From: Armillaria gallica
Lineage: Eukaryota; Basidiomycota; Agaricomycetes; Agaricales; Physalacriaceae
DNA: 64,000 nucleotides
Direction of reading: 5' to 3'
Assembly: GCA_037576215.1 (NCBI GenBank)
Contig: JBANDB010000001.1
Coordinates: 4,526,001 to 4,590,000 of the forward strand
Under the pieces are notes generated by a model. The model had not been told where the DNA came from. It made no database searches and saw only the letters and a list, made by a program, of their open reading frames with translations. Of this stretch, positions 35,014 to 47,567 are shown piece by piece (the first letter of the stretch is position 1; every line of letters starts with the position of its first letter). The position numbers and the translations under genes were made by a program.

Positions 35014-36702
35014 TGATGAGCCTCCAGGCTCTGTACGCTCAGAATTCGCAGATTTAGCCATCCATCACCCAATACCTTCGAAACAACACCATTATAATCC
35101 TCACACACTCCACAACACTGCCAACACTCGATAATACCATGGATTTTTGCAGTATAAGCCACAAACATTCAGATACAGTCTTATAACCGTAACATCCACT
35201 CCTCATGCACTCCATTATCCTTTCCAGCTCGCCTCGCATCACAATTACCGTATCCCATCACAGCAAGGCACCTTTGATTGACAATCATCCTAAAACGGGG
35301 TTGCTACATCACTCAGAAGCATCTGGTTGATGTGCCTATCAGTCATTTAATGAAATGACGTGATTGACGTGAGTACCCTTCCAGCTATGATAATTACAGC
35401 TACAGCAACTACAGACTGCGTTTACTAAGGCTGTTACAGTGCCAAGACTTCGAATTATCGTTGCCCCATGCATACACCTCAGCATGGCAACTGCAGCTTA
35501 ATAATCCGCAGCTAAACAGCACCTTATGATCCACTCCTCGCTCAATAAAACCACATGGTTCGCATCCATACACGGCAACGTCGAGGACTTGCTGTTACTT
35601 TAGAACCACAGATACCATATGTTTACTATGGCTATTAGAAAAGCCAAGGACTTACAGCCTTACTAAGGCTTCAAAGAATATTCTATTTATAAAATCGTAC
35701 TTGTAGTATAAAAACTAGGTAGAAACCGCATTTTTAGAGCTAGTTCTTACCCAGTTGATGAGGCTATGGCATTACCAGTCAGCTACGGTTACTCCAAGTT
35801 ATTCCCCACTGCTTGCTTTACTCTTTAAACGTTGTTGGTTGCACCAATACACGAAATCTTGCATCAATAACTTGCTTTTGTCTTTTAATGCCACAACATT
35901 GCTTCACTTTCACCACATAGGATTGTTTCATCGCTTTCACCTTCTACATTGCCATCGTTTTCATCACCCAGTTCAGTATTGCCTCTGTGTAGGCCCAGTT
36001 CAGCTCCATAGGATCACCCTCGTCTTTATCATTGTTCAGAGTTGCTGTGCATCTATTGCTGCAGCACCTCACTCAGCACCTCAGTTGCTACGATTTCTAC
36101 CAGTTTCTTGCAGTCTCCATACGTTTATTGCTATTGCTTTGACTCACAATATTAGGTACACCCCAAGCCACATTTTCTAGGCTATTTCGACATCTTCTAG
36201 TCCATTGCTACGATTTCTAGAGCATTGCTACGATTTCCAGTCCTTCCACACGATTACTCGTCCTCCCCCATGATTACTAGAGCATCGCAACATTTTCTAG
36301 CACCTCCCTACGTTTTCCAGTCCATCCCCACGATTTCTAGAGCATGACAATGATTTCTAGTCCATTGCTACGATTTTTAAACCCATTTTCATAGTCTCTA
36401 GATCATTTTTGCAGTTTCTATTGCGGTTTCTTGGTATTCAAGTCATACCAGATTCCGTCCCATCTTGTTTATCGAGACCCTTCCTGGCTTACAGCCAATG
36501 TCTATTAGTACTCCTTGACCAAGAGTACTACTTCGCTGACTTAAAGTCGCAGTGTATCTTGCGTTATTGAGGAATTGACTGCATGGAGGTGCACCGAACC
36601 ACTTGCAAACACATTGCCTTGATTGCTGTGTTGCTGTGTTAATTGCCTAAGCTCTCCCCGAGTTTTGGGTGTTGCTGTTGCCATGGAATTCTAGGCTCAT
36701 CA
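35014..36702 (+). repeat. C2: C-family solo LTR
   Basis: 1689 bp with perfect 10-bp inverted ends TGATGAGCCT / AGGCTCATCA. TATA-like sequences near 35690 (tatttataaaa). A ~20-bp period tandem array (consensus ccattgctacgatttctag) lies at about 36188-36378. Closely similar to C4 (55193-56924). The flanks do not match: hAT on the left, Gypsy integrase on the right. Confidence 0.85.
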
Positions 36703-38274
36703 TCGTTCTGTCTGTCCATCTGTCTGTGGGTGATAGGCAGTGGATGCATTCATCTTGATCTGGAGTAGCTTGTAGAGGTCTTGCATGAACTTGGAAACAA
36801 ACACAGTGCCTCAGTCGGAGATAATGACTTGTGGCATTCCGTGTTTGGTGTATACCTCATCTTGTAGGATCTTGGCCCACCCTTCTGATGACAGCTCCAT
36901 GGAACATGCAATAGGTATGATCTCCTTTGAGAAGCAGTCGACGATCATTAAGATTGCATTGTACCCCTTACACATTGGTAGACCAGTGACCATATCAATG
37001 GAGATGTGGGCCCATGGTTGGGAGGGGATGGCATTAGGATGAAGTGGTGCTGCTTTCGCTTGAGTGCTCGACTTGGTTTGTTGGCACATTTCACAAGCAC
37101 GGATGTAAGCCTCTATGTCTTTCTTCATCTTGGGCCGCCAGTATTCTTGTAAGATGAGCTCTTTGGTCTTTTCAATGCTGGGGTGTCCCACCATGATGTG
37201 GTTGTGAGATCTTGCAATGATTTCCCCTCATAACACATGATCTTGGGGAACATAGATTCGGTTATTGTAATAGATTAATCTGTTTTCTAGTTTCATCCCT
37301 TGATCATGGTTGAGCGATGCGGAGACATTCTTGTCCCATCAGTGGTGGTTGAGTGTGGCTTGTTTGATTTTGGTATGAACTTCCTCGATTGTGGGCATGA
37401 CCATTGCCTGGAAGTGTTCGGGTTTGAGGACTATAACCTCATCATTGTCCTCCTTGCCTTGTTCGTGATCTGCTTGTCAACTAAGTAGGTTGGCTTTCTT
37501 GTTCGCCATTCCTGGTGTATGGTGGAGGGAGAAGTGGTATTCTGCCAGTTCTGTTACCCAACGTGCTTGTCAATGGTTTAGCTTCTGTTTTTTCTGGAAG
37601 TACTGGAGATTCTGATAATCTGTCCAGATTTTGAAATCCTGAGCGGCTCCCATCAGGTAGTGTCTCCATTCGTCGAGTGCAAGCATGATCGCGAGCAGTT
37701 TTTTGTCGTAAATTTCATAATTTTGTTCTGTAACTATGAGGGATTTGGAGAGAAAGGCAACTGGGCACCATTTTCCATCTTGTTCCTGTGACAATGCAGC
37801 ACCTATCGCCCCTTTGCTGGCATCCGCCTCTACATGGAACTTGCCCCCTTCCATCGGTATGGCTAGTACCACCTCCTCTGCCAGTAGTCTCTTCAGCTCT
37901 TCAAATGCCAGTTGCTGCACTATGCCCCATTTCCATGAATCGTTTCCTATCAGCTGTGTCATAGGTTTGACAACTTTGCTGTACCCCTTGATGAAATGTC
38001 AGTAGAAATTGGTGAAGCCTACAAATGACTGTAGCTGTTGTTTCTTGGCTGGCACGGGCCATTCTGCTATTCCTGCAATTTTGACAGGGTCCATGTGAAT
38101 GCTTCCTTCGCTGATGATGACTCCAAGGTATTCTGTTTCTAAAGTCTTGAACTTGCATTTCTCCGCTTTAAGGAATAGCTTGTTCTTATATAGGACTTTT
38201 AGAACCTCGCGTGTAATACGACGATGTTCCTCCTTGGTTTTAGACATGATCAGGATGTCATCAAGATAGACTGT
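36703..38274 (-). pseudogene. Gypsy pol fragment H (RT end, RNase H, integrase)
   Basis: Minus strand, from YLDDILIMSK at 38274 through the RT thumb, RNase H (VEADASKGAIGAALSQEQ near 37830), HHCC and the catalytic core of integrase (DMVTGLP near 36990, PQVIISD near 36815, [13 protein letters not shown] at the left edge). It is closely related to G1 but a distinct copy. Several stops, including one within FTNFY-HFIK. Bounded on the left by C2 and on the right by D3; no LTRs of its own remain. Confidence 0.85.
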
Positions 38275-39643
38275 TGATACACCGTCTATGCATTCACACC
38301 TAGATTTTGCAATTTTGTAATCATACTAGCATATATCTATCTTAGACTAGCAATAACTAAAGGACTATAGCGGAGGCTTCAAGCTGATAGTCAAGCCAGA
38401 AAAGCTACTAGTCGAGCCAGGATTTAGGTGCAATACCACTATTGGGTCAAGTCTATCAGCTGGCATGACTAGCACCTCGAATACCAAGCGAGTCAGTGAA
38501 TGATGACTGCTAGTCGACGAGGGTAGCTACGAGTGCACCCAACAAGAAGCAGAACATACAGGTCTTGTGAAAGTACAGTCACTAGTGGAACGGTCTGCAT
38601 GCGAGTGCTTAAGACAAGTTGACTAGTGGTGCAGCAGTCTCTAACGGGACTTAGAAATGAATTTAGAAATAAAGCGCAGCTGTTCAGATCGGGCTAGTAT
38701 GATACAGATCTATTTACGATCAGAACTAGTATAGCCGGGTTGCGCCTTCGATCACGATCGACAGCTGCTACAGGCACACTCGTTAGGCTAGCCGTTTATC
38801 CTTGACACAAGTGGAGCGTTGCTGGGCCAAGAACATGGAATGCCACCTCTAGCGGAGCTCCTAGGCCCACTAGTCAGCAAGCAACCGTTTCTAGACTGAC
38901 TATTGCGTGATTATTCACCATTATTCATGACTAGCCAAGAAATCCTTATCAATAATACCCCTCTAGTCAGTTATTTATATCTCGATCATACCTTGTTTGT
39001 CAGTATATAAGTAGTAGAATAGGCGCATGCATGGCTCAGGCAAGCCATCCCCGTAATTGTGACCTACTAGTCAGTATCTAGTGCCCCAATCAAAGGATTT
39101 TGTGCTTAACCTCAACGAAGCGGCTACTAGTTGCTAAGTTACCCATAGCATTGAGTGAATAGAAGTGTCTTAGAGTAATCTTTTGTGTCCTGCAAAGGCC
39201 AAGAGTGTTTTGAAGTTAGTTCAAGCAAGTTCTCGAAGTTTAAAGTATTATTCTTAGGCCAAGAGCACCACTAGTCTGCCTAGAAAGTGACTAGTCAAGT
39301 GTTATTCACTTGTAAGACATTACAGGGCCAAGAGAGCCACTAGTTCGAAGCAGTCCCAGTCAGAGCAAGTGCAGTAGCTCAAGTCAAGTCACTATCCATC
39401 CAATTGTGTCTTACCAACCCCGCTAGTGCGAGTAGTACACTTGTATAGCTCACTAGTAACGAAATAAAACATCTTTAAACAACTTTCCTTGATTATTGAA
39501 GTCTGCAGAGTGCTTCTATCGTACTCGAAACACCCGAATTCAATACATTGGTGATAAGTGTAGAGTTAGTGATTGGTTTAGTGTTGTTGGTGTTCATTGC
39601 CAGCCTCTAGTCCATTTGCCACTTGCCGTTACCGAGCACATCA
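38275..39643 (+). repeat. D3: D-family LTR with unmatched flanks
   Basis: 1369 bp, TGATACACC to CACATCA. Left flank is Gypsy H (CTGT), right flank is the unrelated gene at 39644 (CCGC). No target duplication, and the interrupted Gypsy does not resume on the right. Confidence 0.85.
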
Positions 39644-40910
39644 CCGCCGATGTTGTCACTACCCCTGCTTGTGAGGAGCCCCCTTCTCTTCCCAAAAAAG
39701 TGTTGAAGAGAAAGCGTGCTCCCCCAAAGACTGTTCCTTCTGAGCCTGGCCCCTCCAGGCCGACCCATGCTAGCGTTACTGCTCCCCCAGCTGCTGACAT
39801 CCCCAGTAACGCTGAAGCCTCTGATGCTGTTTGTCCTACCATCAAGAAGCCTCAGTTTTCTCCCAAGAAGGCCTCCAAAAAGAAGTCCTCTCACAAGACT
39901 ACTAAATCTGCCGTCTCCGACGCTCCTCAAGATTCTAATCGGATGTTCCTTGGCCACCTCAAGCAGTGGTATCTGGCTGCCGAGCTCACCCAGGCCCAAG
40001 ACCCTAGTCAAGAGGGTATCCCTATCGACAGGCACAACAGCTGCACTGAATTGGAGAACTACTGCTTCGAGGACTTAGTTACTCTGCCCGATGAATTCTT
40101 TGAGTGAGCACTTTTCTTTTCTCATTTTATTTGTTTTTCTAACTTTTCCCCAGTCCTGTTTGTTACAGCCACAAGAACAGCACTTATGGTGCTCGTTCTT
40201 CACACTATGCTTACTACACGCATGCTCCTGATGTGAGCTCGCCATTTTTCTCTGTTTTTCTCTTCTAATACATTTTTCCAGCATTATGAGAAGACTTGCC
40301 TTCCTTGCATGCACCGTCAAGCAGACTGTACCTGGAACAACTGGTTCCCCGGTGCTGACTGCGACCAGTGTCAGGAGGGGCATCACGGAGGCTGCTCCAC
40401 TCACTATACCGCCTGTGAGATGCACAAGATTACCTCACGTCTCACGACTTTCGCACGATATAACATTCCTAGTGAGTCTTTCCTACCGCTTTCTCTTTCC
40501 TATGTCTTTTGTTCATTAGCTTTTCTCCAGCTCTTCATCGCAACATCATGCAGCTCCGCAGTATCAACCGCGAGCTGGAGCACATTGACTACCTTTATCA
40601 GGGTTGTCTTCGTGCTCGTGACCATGTTGTTCATGATATCGCCGAGAGTCTGGATCAGTTCACCAGTGCTGAGGGTGGCAACGAGCTCATTGAAGACCTA
40701 TCCCATGCCTACCATGAGGTTCACAGCTTCATCGTTGATGATGGTCTCTGGCGCTCCCTCAGCCTCTCTCTCAATCTTCCTGAAGGTTCTGAGTATGTGC
40801 CTTCCGACAACGACACTTTGATGTGGGATGAGGGCGAGGATGAGTCGGCCACTGGTCCTTCTGGCGTTCAAGGTGATGATGATGAGGGTGAAGCTGGAGC
40901 TTCTGAGTAG
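39644..40910 (+). CDS. Spliced gene with Cys-rich cluster and coiled coil, 5' end lost at D3
   Basis: Exons: up to 40103, 40154-40232, 40282-40471, 40531-40910 (TAG). Introns of 50, 49 and 59 nt, all GTGAG...CAG, and phases agree throughout. Exon 1 encodes a Lys/Pro/Ser-rich, probably nuclear, disordered region, then LGHLKQWYLAAELTQAQ. Exons 2-3 hold a Cys cluster with spacing C-x2-C-x6-C-x10-C-x2-C-x7-C, close to the fungal Zn(2)-Cys(6) pattern. Exon 4 is helical (LRSINRELEHIDYL) with an acidic C-terminus. The open frame upstream of 39644 lies in D3 and has no ATG, so the true 5' end is probably missing. Function unknown; perhaps DNA-binding. Confidence 0.6.
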
Positions 40911-41697
40911 ATCCATGTATATACATCTTTCTTGGTAGTTTTCAGCTCGCTGGCTCTTTTCGTCCGCCTTTCTTCTTATTTTAAGAAAATGTGTTTTTCT
41001 TGGCCTTTGTTATATCCCTGGAGCCCCTTATGGGCCCCTATCCAATATTATCATGTCTTCTTGTTCTCTCTTTGTGTGATCGTGTCTAAGTCTGCCAATG
41101 TTATCAAATCTAGGGTCTCGCTGTCAATCTCTGCAGACCCTGATCAGCATTAGTCACGTGTTATCTCCTTTGTAATGTGTGCTCCCTGCTTCAGTTCGTG
41201 CTCTTCTCTGGTTTCTGTTGCTAGTCTTCCTTGTACTTAGTCCACGGGGTCCTGGCAGGCTTTTTCTTTGCTCCATACCAGTCTGTCCACCACTTGTCTC
41301 CATTTTTATTCTAGTTCTTCAGCATCAGGTGTCATCTTCTCTAAATCGCTGTCATCGCTAAGCGACCCTGACTTGGTCTGATCAGTCTCCTCTGTGTGGT
41401 ATTTGTAGAATCAAAAATTTATTTCCTAATTTTCCACTTTAAATGTTAAAAGGTAATGAAGGTATACTTCCGTATACCTACTATATCCCCCACACTAAAA
41501 AGAATTGACTGTCCCCAGTCATCAACACCACCCATCACTAAATTTCTCTCGAATTTCAAATCAATTTCTGACTTAGTCGTGTCCACTATTATTTTTAACA
41601 TCCACAGGCGCATACTTGTCAGAAATTTATTTTTCTTCTAACTCATGAATGGTCTTGGTTCAATATACCTATTTAGCTGCAGTTGCTGTGCTTCTGG
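40911..41697. other. Intergenic region between the two Cys-cluster genes
   Basis: No coding frame recognised. Pyrimidine-rich. Contains the end of the upstream gene and the promoter of the next. Confidence 0.5.
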
Positions 41698-41704
41698 TAT
41701 AAAA
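41698..41704 (+). promoter_or_regulatory. TATA box
   Basis: TATAAAA, 94 bp upstream of the ATG at 41798, which sits in a good context (CCAAAATG). Confidence 0.6.
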
Positions 41705-41797
41705 GCTGAGTGAGCTCGCTGGTATGCCCCATCCACCACTCAGTATCTCTGTTTTACTCATGTTCTAGCTTGCTTTTTGCCCAAACACTTTCCCAAA

Positions 41798-43285
41798 ATG
41801 TCTTCTCCTGCTGCTCCCGTTATGCCCTTTGTTGCCATCAAGGCTGTTATCATGCAGCTTTGCCAGAACCTCAGTGCTACTGCATCTGATAATATGGCTC
41901 AGCTCCATGAGTATACAGTAGGCCTTTTTATCGAGCTCACTACCTTTTGTAGTGATGCTGACTTCATCTTGTAGAAGTATCTCAAGGCCCACAAGGACGA
42001 GCTCCTCAAGGACAAGGAGTTCAAGGAGATCGTCTTCAAGGCTCACAGCACCGTCGAGAAGAAGTTTCACACCAACACCTCGAAACAGCTGATTCACAAG
42101 GTTCTGAAAACCATCACTGGCTGGGTCCAGTCTGAACGGCATGTAGTCGAGTCGGGTCCTCCTGCTTCTGCTCCTACCAGTCCTCGTCGTGAGGTATTTC
42201 TTTTTCTCCCTTTTTCCTCTCTCATACTTATCTGGTTTCTTCTAGACTCCAGTTACTCATAGCAAAGGCAAAGCTCATGCCCTCAAGAGGTCTCCTGCCG
42301 TCATTGATTCTGGTTCCAAATCCACTGATGGGGAGCCTGACAAGATAGCCAACCATTCTGATTCTGAGTCCGAGTCCATTAAAGTACACTCTTTCTTAGA
42401 TTCCTCAAATGTCTCTGTTCCGCACGCTAACTGATGGTATCCTCAAGATGTCCATTGATGATGACAACTCCAAACCAGCTCCTCCCAAGGCTACCAAGCC
42501 TTTTAAGGGCAAGTCTGGTGATGCTGTTGTCGGCGAGAAGCGTAAGGAGTCTTCCAAGGTGAGATATCTTGTCTTTCTTCAAGATATCCCCCCCACTAAA
42601 AGCTCCTCATTTTAGGACAAGCTCTCTGTTTGTTTCCATTGTGGAGGGAACAACAATCCTCTTCTAGATTGCCCCGCTTCTGGCACCATAAGTTCTTTCT
42701 TTTTAGCGAGCTCGCCAATTCAATGCGCTGACTGCCAGCTCCCTAGGCTTCCTCTTCCAGGCACTACCAGAAGGATTCTGACTGCAACTCGAAATGGTCT
42801 CATCATGTCTTCCTGTATTCTTCAGCCTGTGAGTTCTATACTACTTGTTCTCATGGCGGATCTGATAGACAAGTGTCCTCAGTTCTTGGTCTGGTCAGCA
42901 CCGGTGAGTTTCTCTATTTCTCTCTCAGATTTTATCCTTTTTCTCATTCCCCTCTTTAGTTTCCAGAGAAAGCGGAAATGCTGCCCTTAGCGAGGCTCTT
43001 CACTCGTCTCCACAAGAGGCATCCTTGGATGGTCTTCGCATCGAGTTGCCTGAATTCCTGGCCAAGCTCGAGAGTGCCATCCTGGGCGACCTCGTCATGC
43101 TCCATCACACCATTTTTGCTGTGGAGAGACAATGGATGTTCCTTCTCAGCGAACTCTCTGGAATCCAAGGGGCTCTATCTGCTTCTGGTACAGAAGCTGG
43201 CTCACCTGATGGTGCCACTTCTACAGATCCTGGATGCAAGGCTCCTACTTCGACCCCAATTGTCCTGGAGCCTTCGTGTTTCTAG
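41798..43285 (+). pseudogene. Second spliced gene of similar type, apparently damaged
   Basis: Starts MSSPAAPVMPF at 41798. A TAG at about 41972 interrupts a frame that continues as KYLKAHKDELLKDKEFKEIVF, so CAG-to-TAG is likely. An intron (about 42192-42245) leads to a Lys/Ser-rich exon. Further GTGAG...TTTAG introns are visible at about 42559-42615 and 42903-42960. A Cys-containing exon (SVCFHCGGNNNPLLDC near 42630) and a final helical exon (LPEFLAKLESAILGDLVMLHH, ending at 43285) follow. I could not join the middle exons in one phase. The architecture (disordered, Cys cluster, helical tail) resembles the upstream gene. Confidence 0.45.
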
Positions 43286-43570
43286 GCCCTGGCCCCTCAT
43301 CATTGATATCTCTGGTTCCCTTGTTGGTAATGGTCACAGTAACTCGGTTTCCTCCTCTCACTACATCTCCTTCCAGTTATCTGCTACTGATGTTGACTAT
43401 CTGCTCCCTTACTGTTATTCTCTCTTAGCTTACTTTAGGAGTAGCATTCCGGGAGTTTCCAGGGCCTATCTCATCATCCAGTAGTTTTCATCTTGTGTTG
43501 TTTAGCCAGTTTTTCCCTTTTTGCCATTAGTTAGTAATGGCTTCACACTGTCTCTACACGTCGTAATACA
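43286..43570. other. Junction between the gene and G2; no 3' LTR of G2 seen
   Basis: On the minus strand the G2 polypurine-like run ggggg(c) ends at about 43571 and is followed by TGTATTAC, which does not match the start of the A-family LTR. The expected 1.7-kb 3' LTR is absent. Confidence 0.5.
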
Positions 43571-43617
43571 CTGCCCCCAGGGTGTCTTGTGTTTCCTTTG
43601 ATGCAAGCTCTCTGAGT

Positions 43618-46600
43618 TTAATTGTCTAAGTTAATGTCCTTTGACACTTTAAGGCTCTCTGTTTCTGGATAGTCATTCGTGAAGTTATCTGGTACTTTCT
43701 CTTTAGGCTCTGGTGAGTCCATGAGTTTCTGTAACTCCGCATGTGACATATTCATGAGTTCCAGCACCCTGCCTTCCAAATCTATTGATTTTCAGGCTAA
43801 ATATGGTACTACCCTGAAAGCTGCTATCTTAGAATGAATTATGGCTCCATCTATCTCGGCTAAGATGTAATTGCCAGCCTTGGTGCGATGCACGACCACC
43901 AGGGGCCCCAAGTATCGTGGTTTCATTTTCGTTTTAATGAGCTCTCAATCTGACTATTTCGCAGCAAGACCAGATCGCCACATTTAAACTTGAACTCCTT
44001 GATCTTGTTGGCATTCATCTTAGCATACTGCAGCGTCCTTTCCCTCTTTGTTGCGTCCATATTCTGACACATCTCCTCAACCTTATCTGCATGTTTCTGT
44101 AGTGCTATTTCCCTTAGTCCACAGAGCTCCCAATCTTCAACAATCCTTCCAGGGTACTCCACTAGCCAGGTAGCTTCTAGTACATCTAATGGTAGGACCG
44201 GATGTGCCCCTGTTACAGCAAAGAATAGAGAACATCCCATCCTTTTTTGTATGGTAATGCGGTCAGCCCACATTATGAGGATGAAGTAGTGATGCCACTG
44301 GTTTTCTACCCCACCACATGCCTTATAGAGCGCCTGCCGGACATCCCAATGTGGTTGCTCCATCCTTCCATTAGCTTGAGAATTATAAGGCGATATTAAG
44401 ATGCCCCTAATCCTGTACTTTTTCTCTAGGTATTTGAGAGCTGCCTTGAAGGGCTTCCCATTATCCATTACGATGAGGGATAAGCATCCCCATCTACATA
44501 TGATGTCCTCGAACAACCATTCTCTGATTGCTTGAGCTGTCTCACTCGCCAGTGTTCTTCCTTCCATCCAACTAGTGAGCACACACCAGCCATGTACGAT
44601 GTATTTGTGCCCATTCGAGGCTTTAGGCATGTGCATGGTGTCTGCATGCAACACCTGAAAGACTGAGGGTGTGAATGATACCATTGGCGGTGCTTTTATT
44701 ACTGTCTTCTGGTGTTCTTGACATATATGGCAAGTACCGACGTACCATGCAATGTCTCTCTCCATTTCTGGCCACCAGAACCTTTGCTTAATTAGCATCT
44801 TAGTAGCATACATCCCGCAGTGGCCTAGCTGGTCATGTGCGGTTTTCATAATGTACATGCGGTGCTCAGGATAGATTACTAGCTTGTATTCTGATTCCAT
44901 ATCCCATCAGTACAATTTTCCTTTATCCACCATGAAATTCTTCGCATAGTGAATGAAGTTTCTATACTGGTTGTCAGTAAAGCCATCTAGATGTTCAGTA
45001 GGATTCGCATGCCATTGTATGACCTTAGTGAGCTGTCTATCCAACATCTTTGTGTATCCACTCCTCCGTTCCTCAGGGTAGTCTGCTGACTCCATGAATT
45101 CCGCTTCTTCTGGCAGGAACACTCCCTTGTTATATCTAACTGTGAGAACATCAGCTGTGTCTAATGCGCTTTTTATAACCTTTTCTTCATGGAAATTGTG
45201 TACTGCTCTGGCTATGGTTACGTAGCCATGCCATGTATCTATTCTTTCCTTGAAGTCTGTGATATCTAAGACTTCTTCTTCTGTCTCATTGACTATTTCT
45301 ACTTCCTTGTCAATAGATTTGTACCCTTCCTCTGGATTTGAATATTCTTCATCCCCAGGTTGGAAGTCTCGCCTCGAGAGGCCATCTGGTGCGTGCTGCT
45401 CGCCAGGAATGTGTACTAACATGAAATGAAACATGAGGATCAATTCGATCCATCTATTTATTGCAGCGTTGGGAACCTTGTCTGGGTTCCTTAGCATCCC
45501 TGCAATATATTTCACATCTGTTTCCACCACTAATTTCCTGACACCGAATAGCCAGTGTCTGCAAGGGTGCAGTGCATGGAATAATCCATACAGCTCTCTC
45601 TTAGGTTGCAAGAAGCGAGCTTCTCGCTCGTTCAGCATGATCAACCCAAACCTCACATATCTCCTCCTCTTAGGGTTATCTGGATTGAGTGACAGATATA
45701 AAATCCTATAGCTCTATATGAGGTATCTACGCCCAATATTACAGGTGAGTCTATCTCATAATCCAGCAGCATTAATGAGGAGCAGTCTTGCAGTGCGTCT
45801 TTCAGCCTCTGCATTGCTTCCGCTTGGTCTTTTTCAAAGGTGAAGGGTTCCTTAAGCCACATGAGCTTGGTCAATGGTTCCGCTTTCTTCACATAGTCCC
45901 TTATAAATATGTGATGCACTCCAACAGTGCCTAGAAACGAGTGGACATCGCCTAAGTCTTGGCAAGGTCCCCACCTCATGATGACACCTACCCTATCAGT
46001 TTCTGGTTTCCTCCTGTCGTAGGTGCATCTATGGCCAACCACCATGATCTCTGACGTGCACAGCACTGCTTTGTGTCCTGAGAATGTGCCTCCTGCATAT
46101 TTCATGTGCTGCACAACTCTATTTACGTTCTGGAAGTGCTCCATACAAATCTTCATATGCCCTCATTCCCAGGGATGGTCTCGTAACCCCCATCTTTTGT
46201 CTCGTAGCAGGTTTTTGGTCCGCATACTGGTACATCATCAATGTATGGTATAGTTATGTGTGGAACCTCCTCTTGCAGAATGTAGGTTACATCGTCATGA
46301 AAGATGGGTACTGAATTGGTCCATCCCATAGGCAGTGTTACTAGCCATAGTGCCCCGAACAGTGTTTGGAACGTCGTCATATCTCTTGACTTCTTATCCA
46401 ATGTCCTCTCATCATATCCTATGTATAAATCCAATGTAGCTCTGCAGGATCTACCAGCAAAGTGTTCAGCAAGCTCATCAGTTGCTGGAGGTACCTCCGA
46501 GTGCTTTATTGTTACAGTGTTCAAGGGTTCCAGGCTATGTACGAGTCGGAGGCTCTTGCCATCTTTCTTGACAACACAGAACCAGCACGAATGGTACAAG

Positions 46601-47567
46601 GAGTTCGAAGGCTCATACACGCCAGCCTGTATCTTCGTGTGTATGATCTTACAGACCTCATCAAATATTCCCAGTGGAATCGGTATATTTTTCTGTACCC
46701 AGGGTGTATGCTCTATTATTGGGATAGTTACAGGTGGGAAGTATTCCTCCTTGAATGCCCCCCTCTCTGTATTGTCCCAAGCAAAACCTGTGTTCTGCTC
46801 CATCATAAAATGATGCATGAGCTTTCTCTCCTTGGGCCATAGGAATTCTTCCTTATGCACCTTATCAATCTGTTCTTTCCTTTCTGCCATGTACCTCCCA
46901 GTTGGTGTGAAGTCGGGAGGCCACTCGCTAAGGGTCAGCATATCTTTTCAGGGATCTCCCTTGATATTTCGCTCGATCCTGAATTTGGAGGGCAGCCCCC
47001 CTGTTACTGGCCTCACTTTCTGTGCCACCAGTTTGTACTTCCTCATTGCAAACACATCTTTGACCGATCTAACTGGAGGCAGAGTATATGACGGGTCAAT
47101 TTCCCTGTAGAAATATGTTCTAATCCATCTACTTGGATTATCCTCCAGCATCCTGTCGGACTCCTCTACATGTCTTTGTTGTTCACGAACGTCTCTGATA
47201 TCTTTAAGTGCCCCAAAGTATGAAGACAATGTCCCGTGCGCCTTTTTGTCTTCGCCTCTCACCAGTGAGCCCGCTACTGTGTAGGTCACCTGTAATTTTT
47301 CTCTTCTAAATGTTTTTGATCCTGTCGGTAGAGCATAGCCACCGATCAAGAAGTCTCCATCATATTTTTCTTCTATAATTAGGGCCAGCTCTCCTTGATC
47401 ATCAATCACTGAAAACCCTGTTTGACCTCTCACTGTGCTATGCGGCGCTGTCCACGTGGGAACGTTGGCACCATTGCGCTCTGTAGCGAGTTAGGGTCTT
47501 TTATTTTTACCACTTGTCTGCCATCAGTGTTATTATAGACCGTGCTCGAAGTTAACACATCGAACGG
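43618..47567 (-). pseudogene. G2 pol: end of protease region, RT, RNase H, integrase
   Basis: On the minus strand the frame resumes at 47567 with PFDVLTSSTV, the natural continuation of LLGRP at 49283. RT has YIDD at 46234-46245. The RNase H region starts near 45760 (ILGVDTSYRAIG). Integrase has HHCC around 44700-44850, Asp near 44645 and 44462, and Glu at 44358-44360. The C-terminal tail (LAEIDGAIIHSKIAAFRVVPY) ends at TAA 43618-43620. Stops at about 47433, 46945, 46155, 45655 and 44905 break it. The type is the non-chromodomain fungal Gypsy lineage whose pol begins after DILLGRPFDVL. Confidence 0.85.

Noticed and set aside
35755..36180. 141-codon open frame in C2, also at 55934-56359 in C4
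   Set aside because: No ATG start, lies inside a repeat with promoter-like sequences; treated as chance ORF shared by descent.
39496..39643. Open frame at the right end of all D LTRs (similar peptide in D1, D2, D3)
   Set aside because: It has no ATG (begins at TTG) and its conservation follows from the LTRs being copies; not called as a gene.
46304..46842. Plus-strand ORFs of 126-169 codons opposite G2 RT
   Set aside because: Antisense to a clear RT with YIDD; shadow frames.
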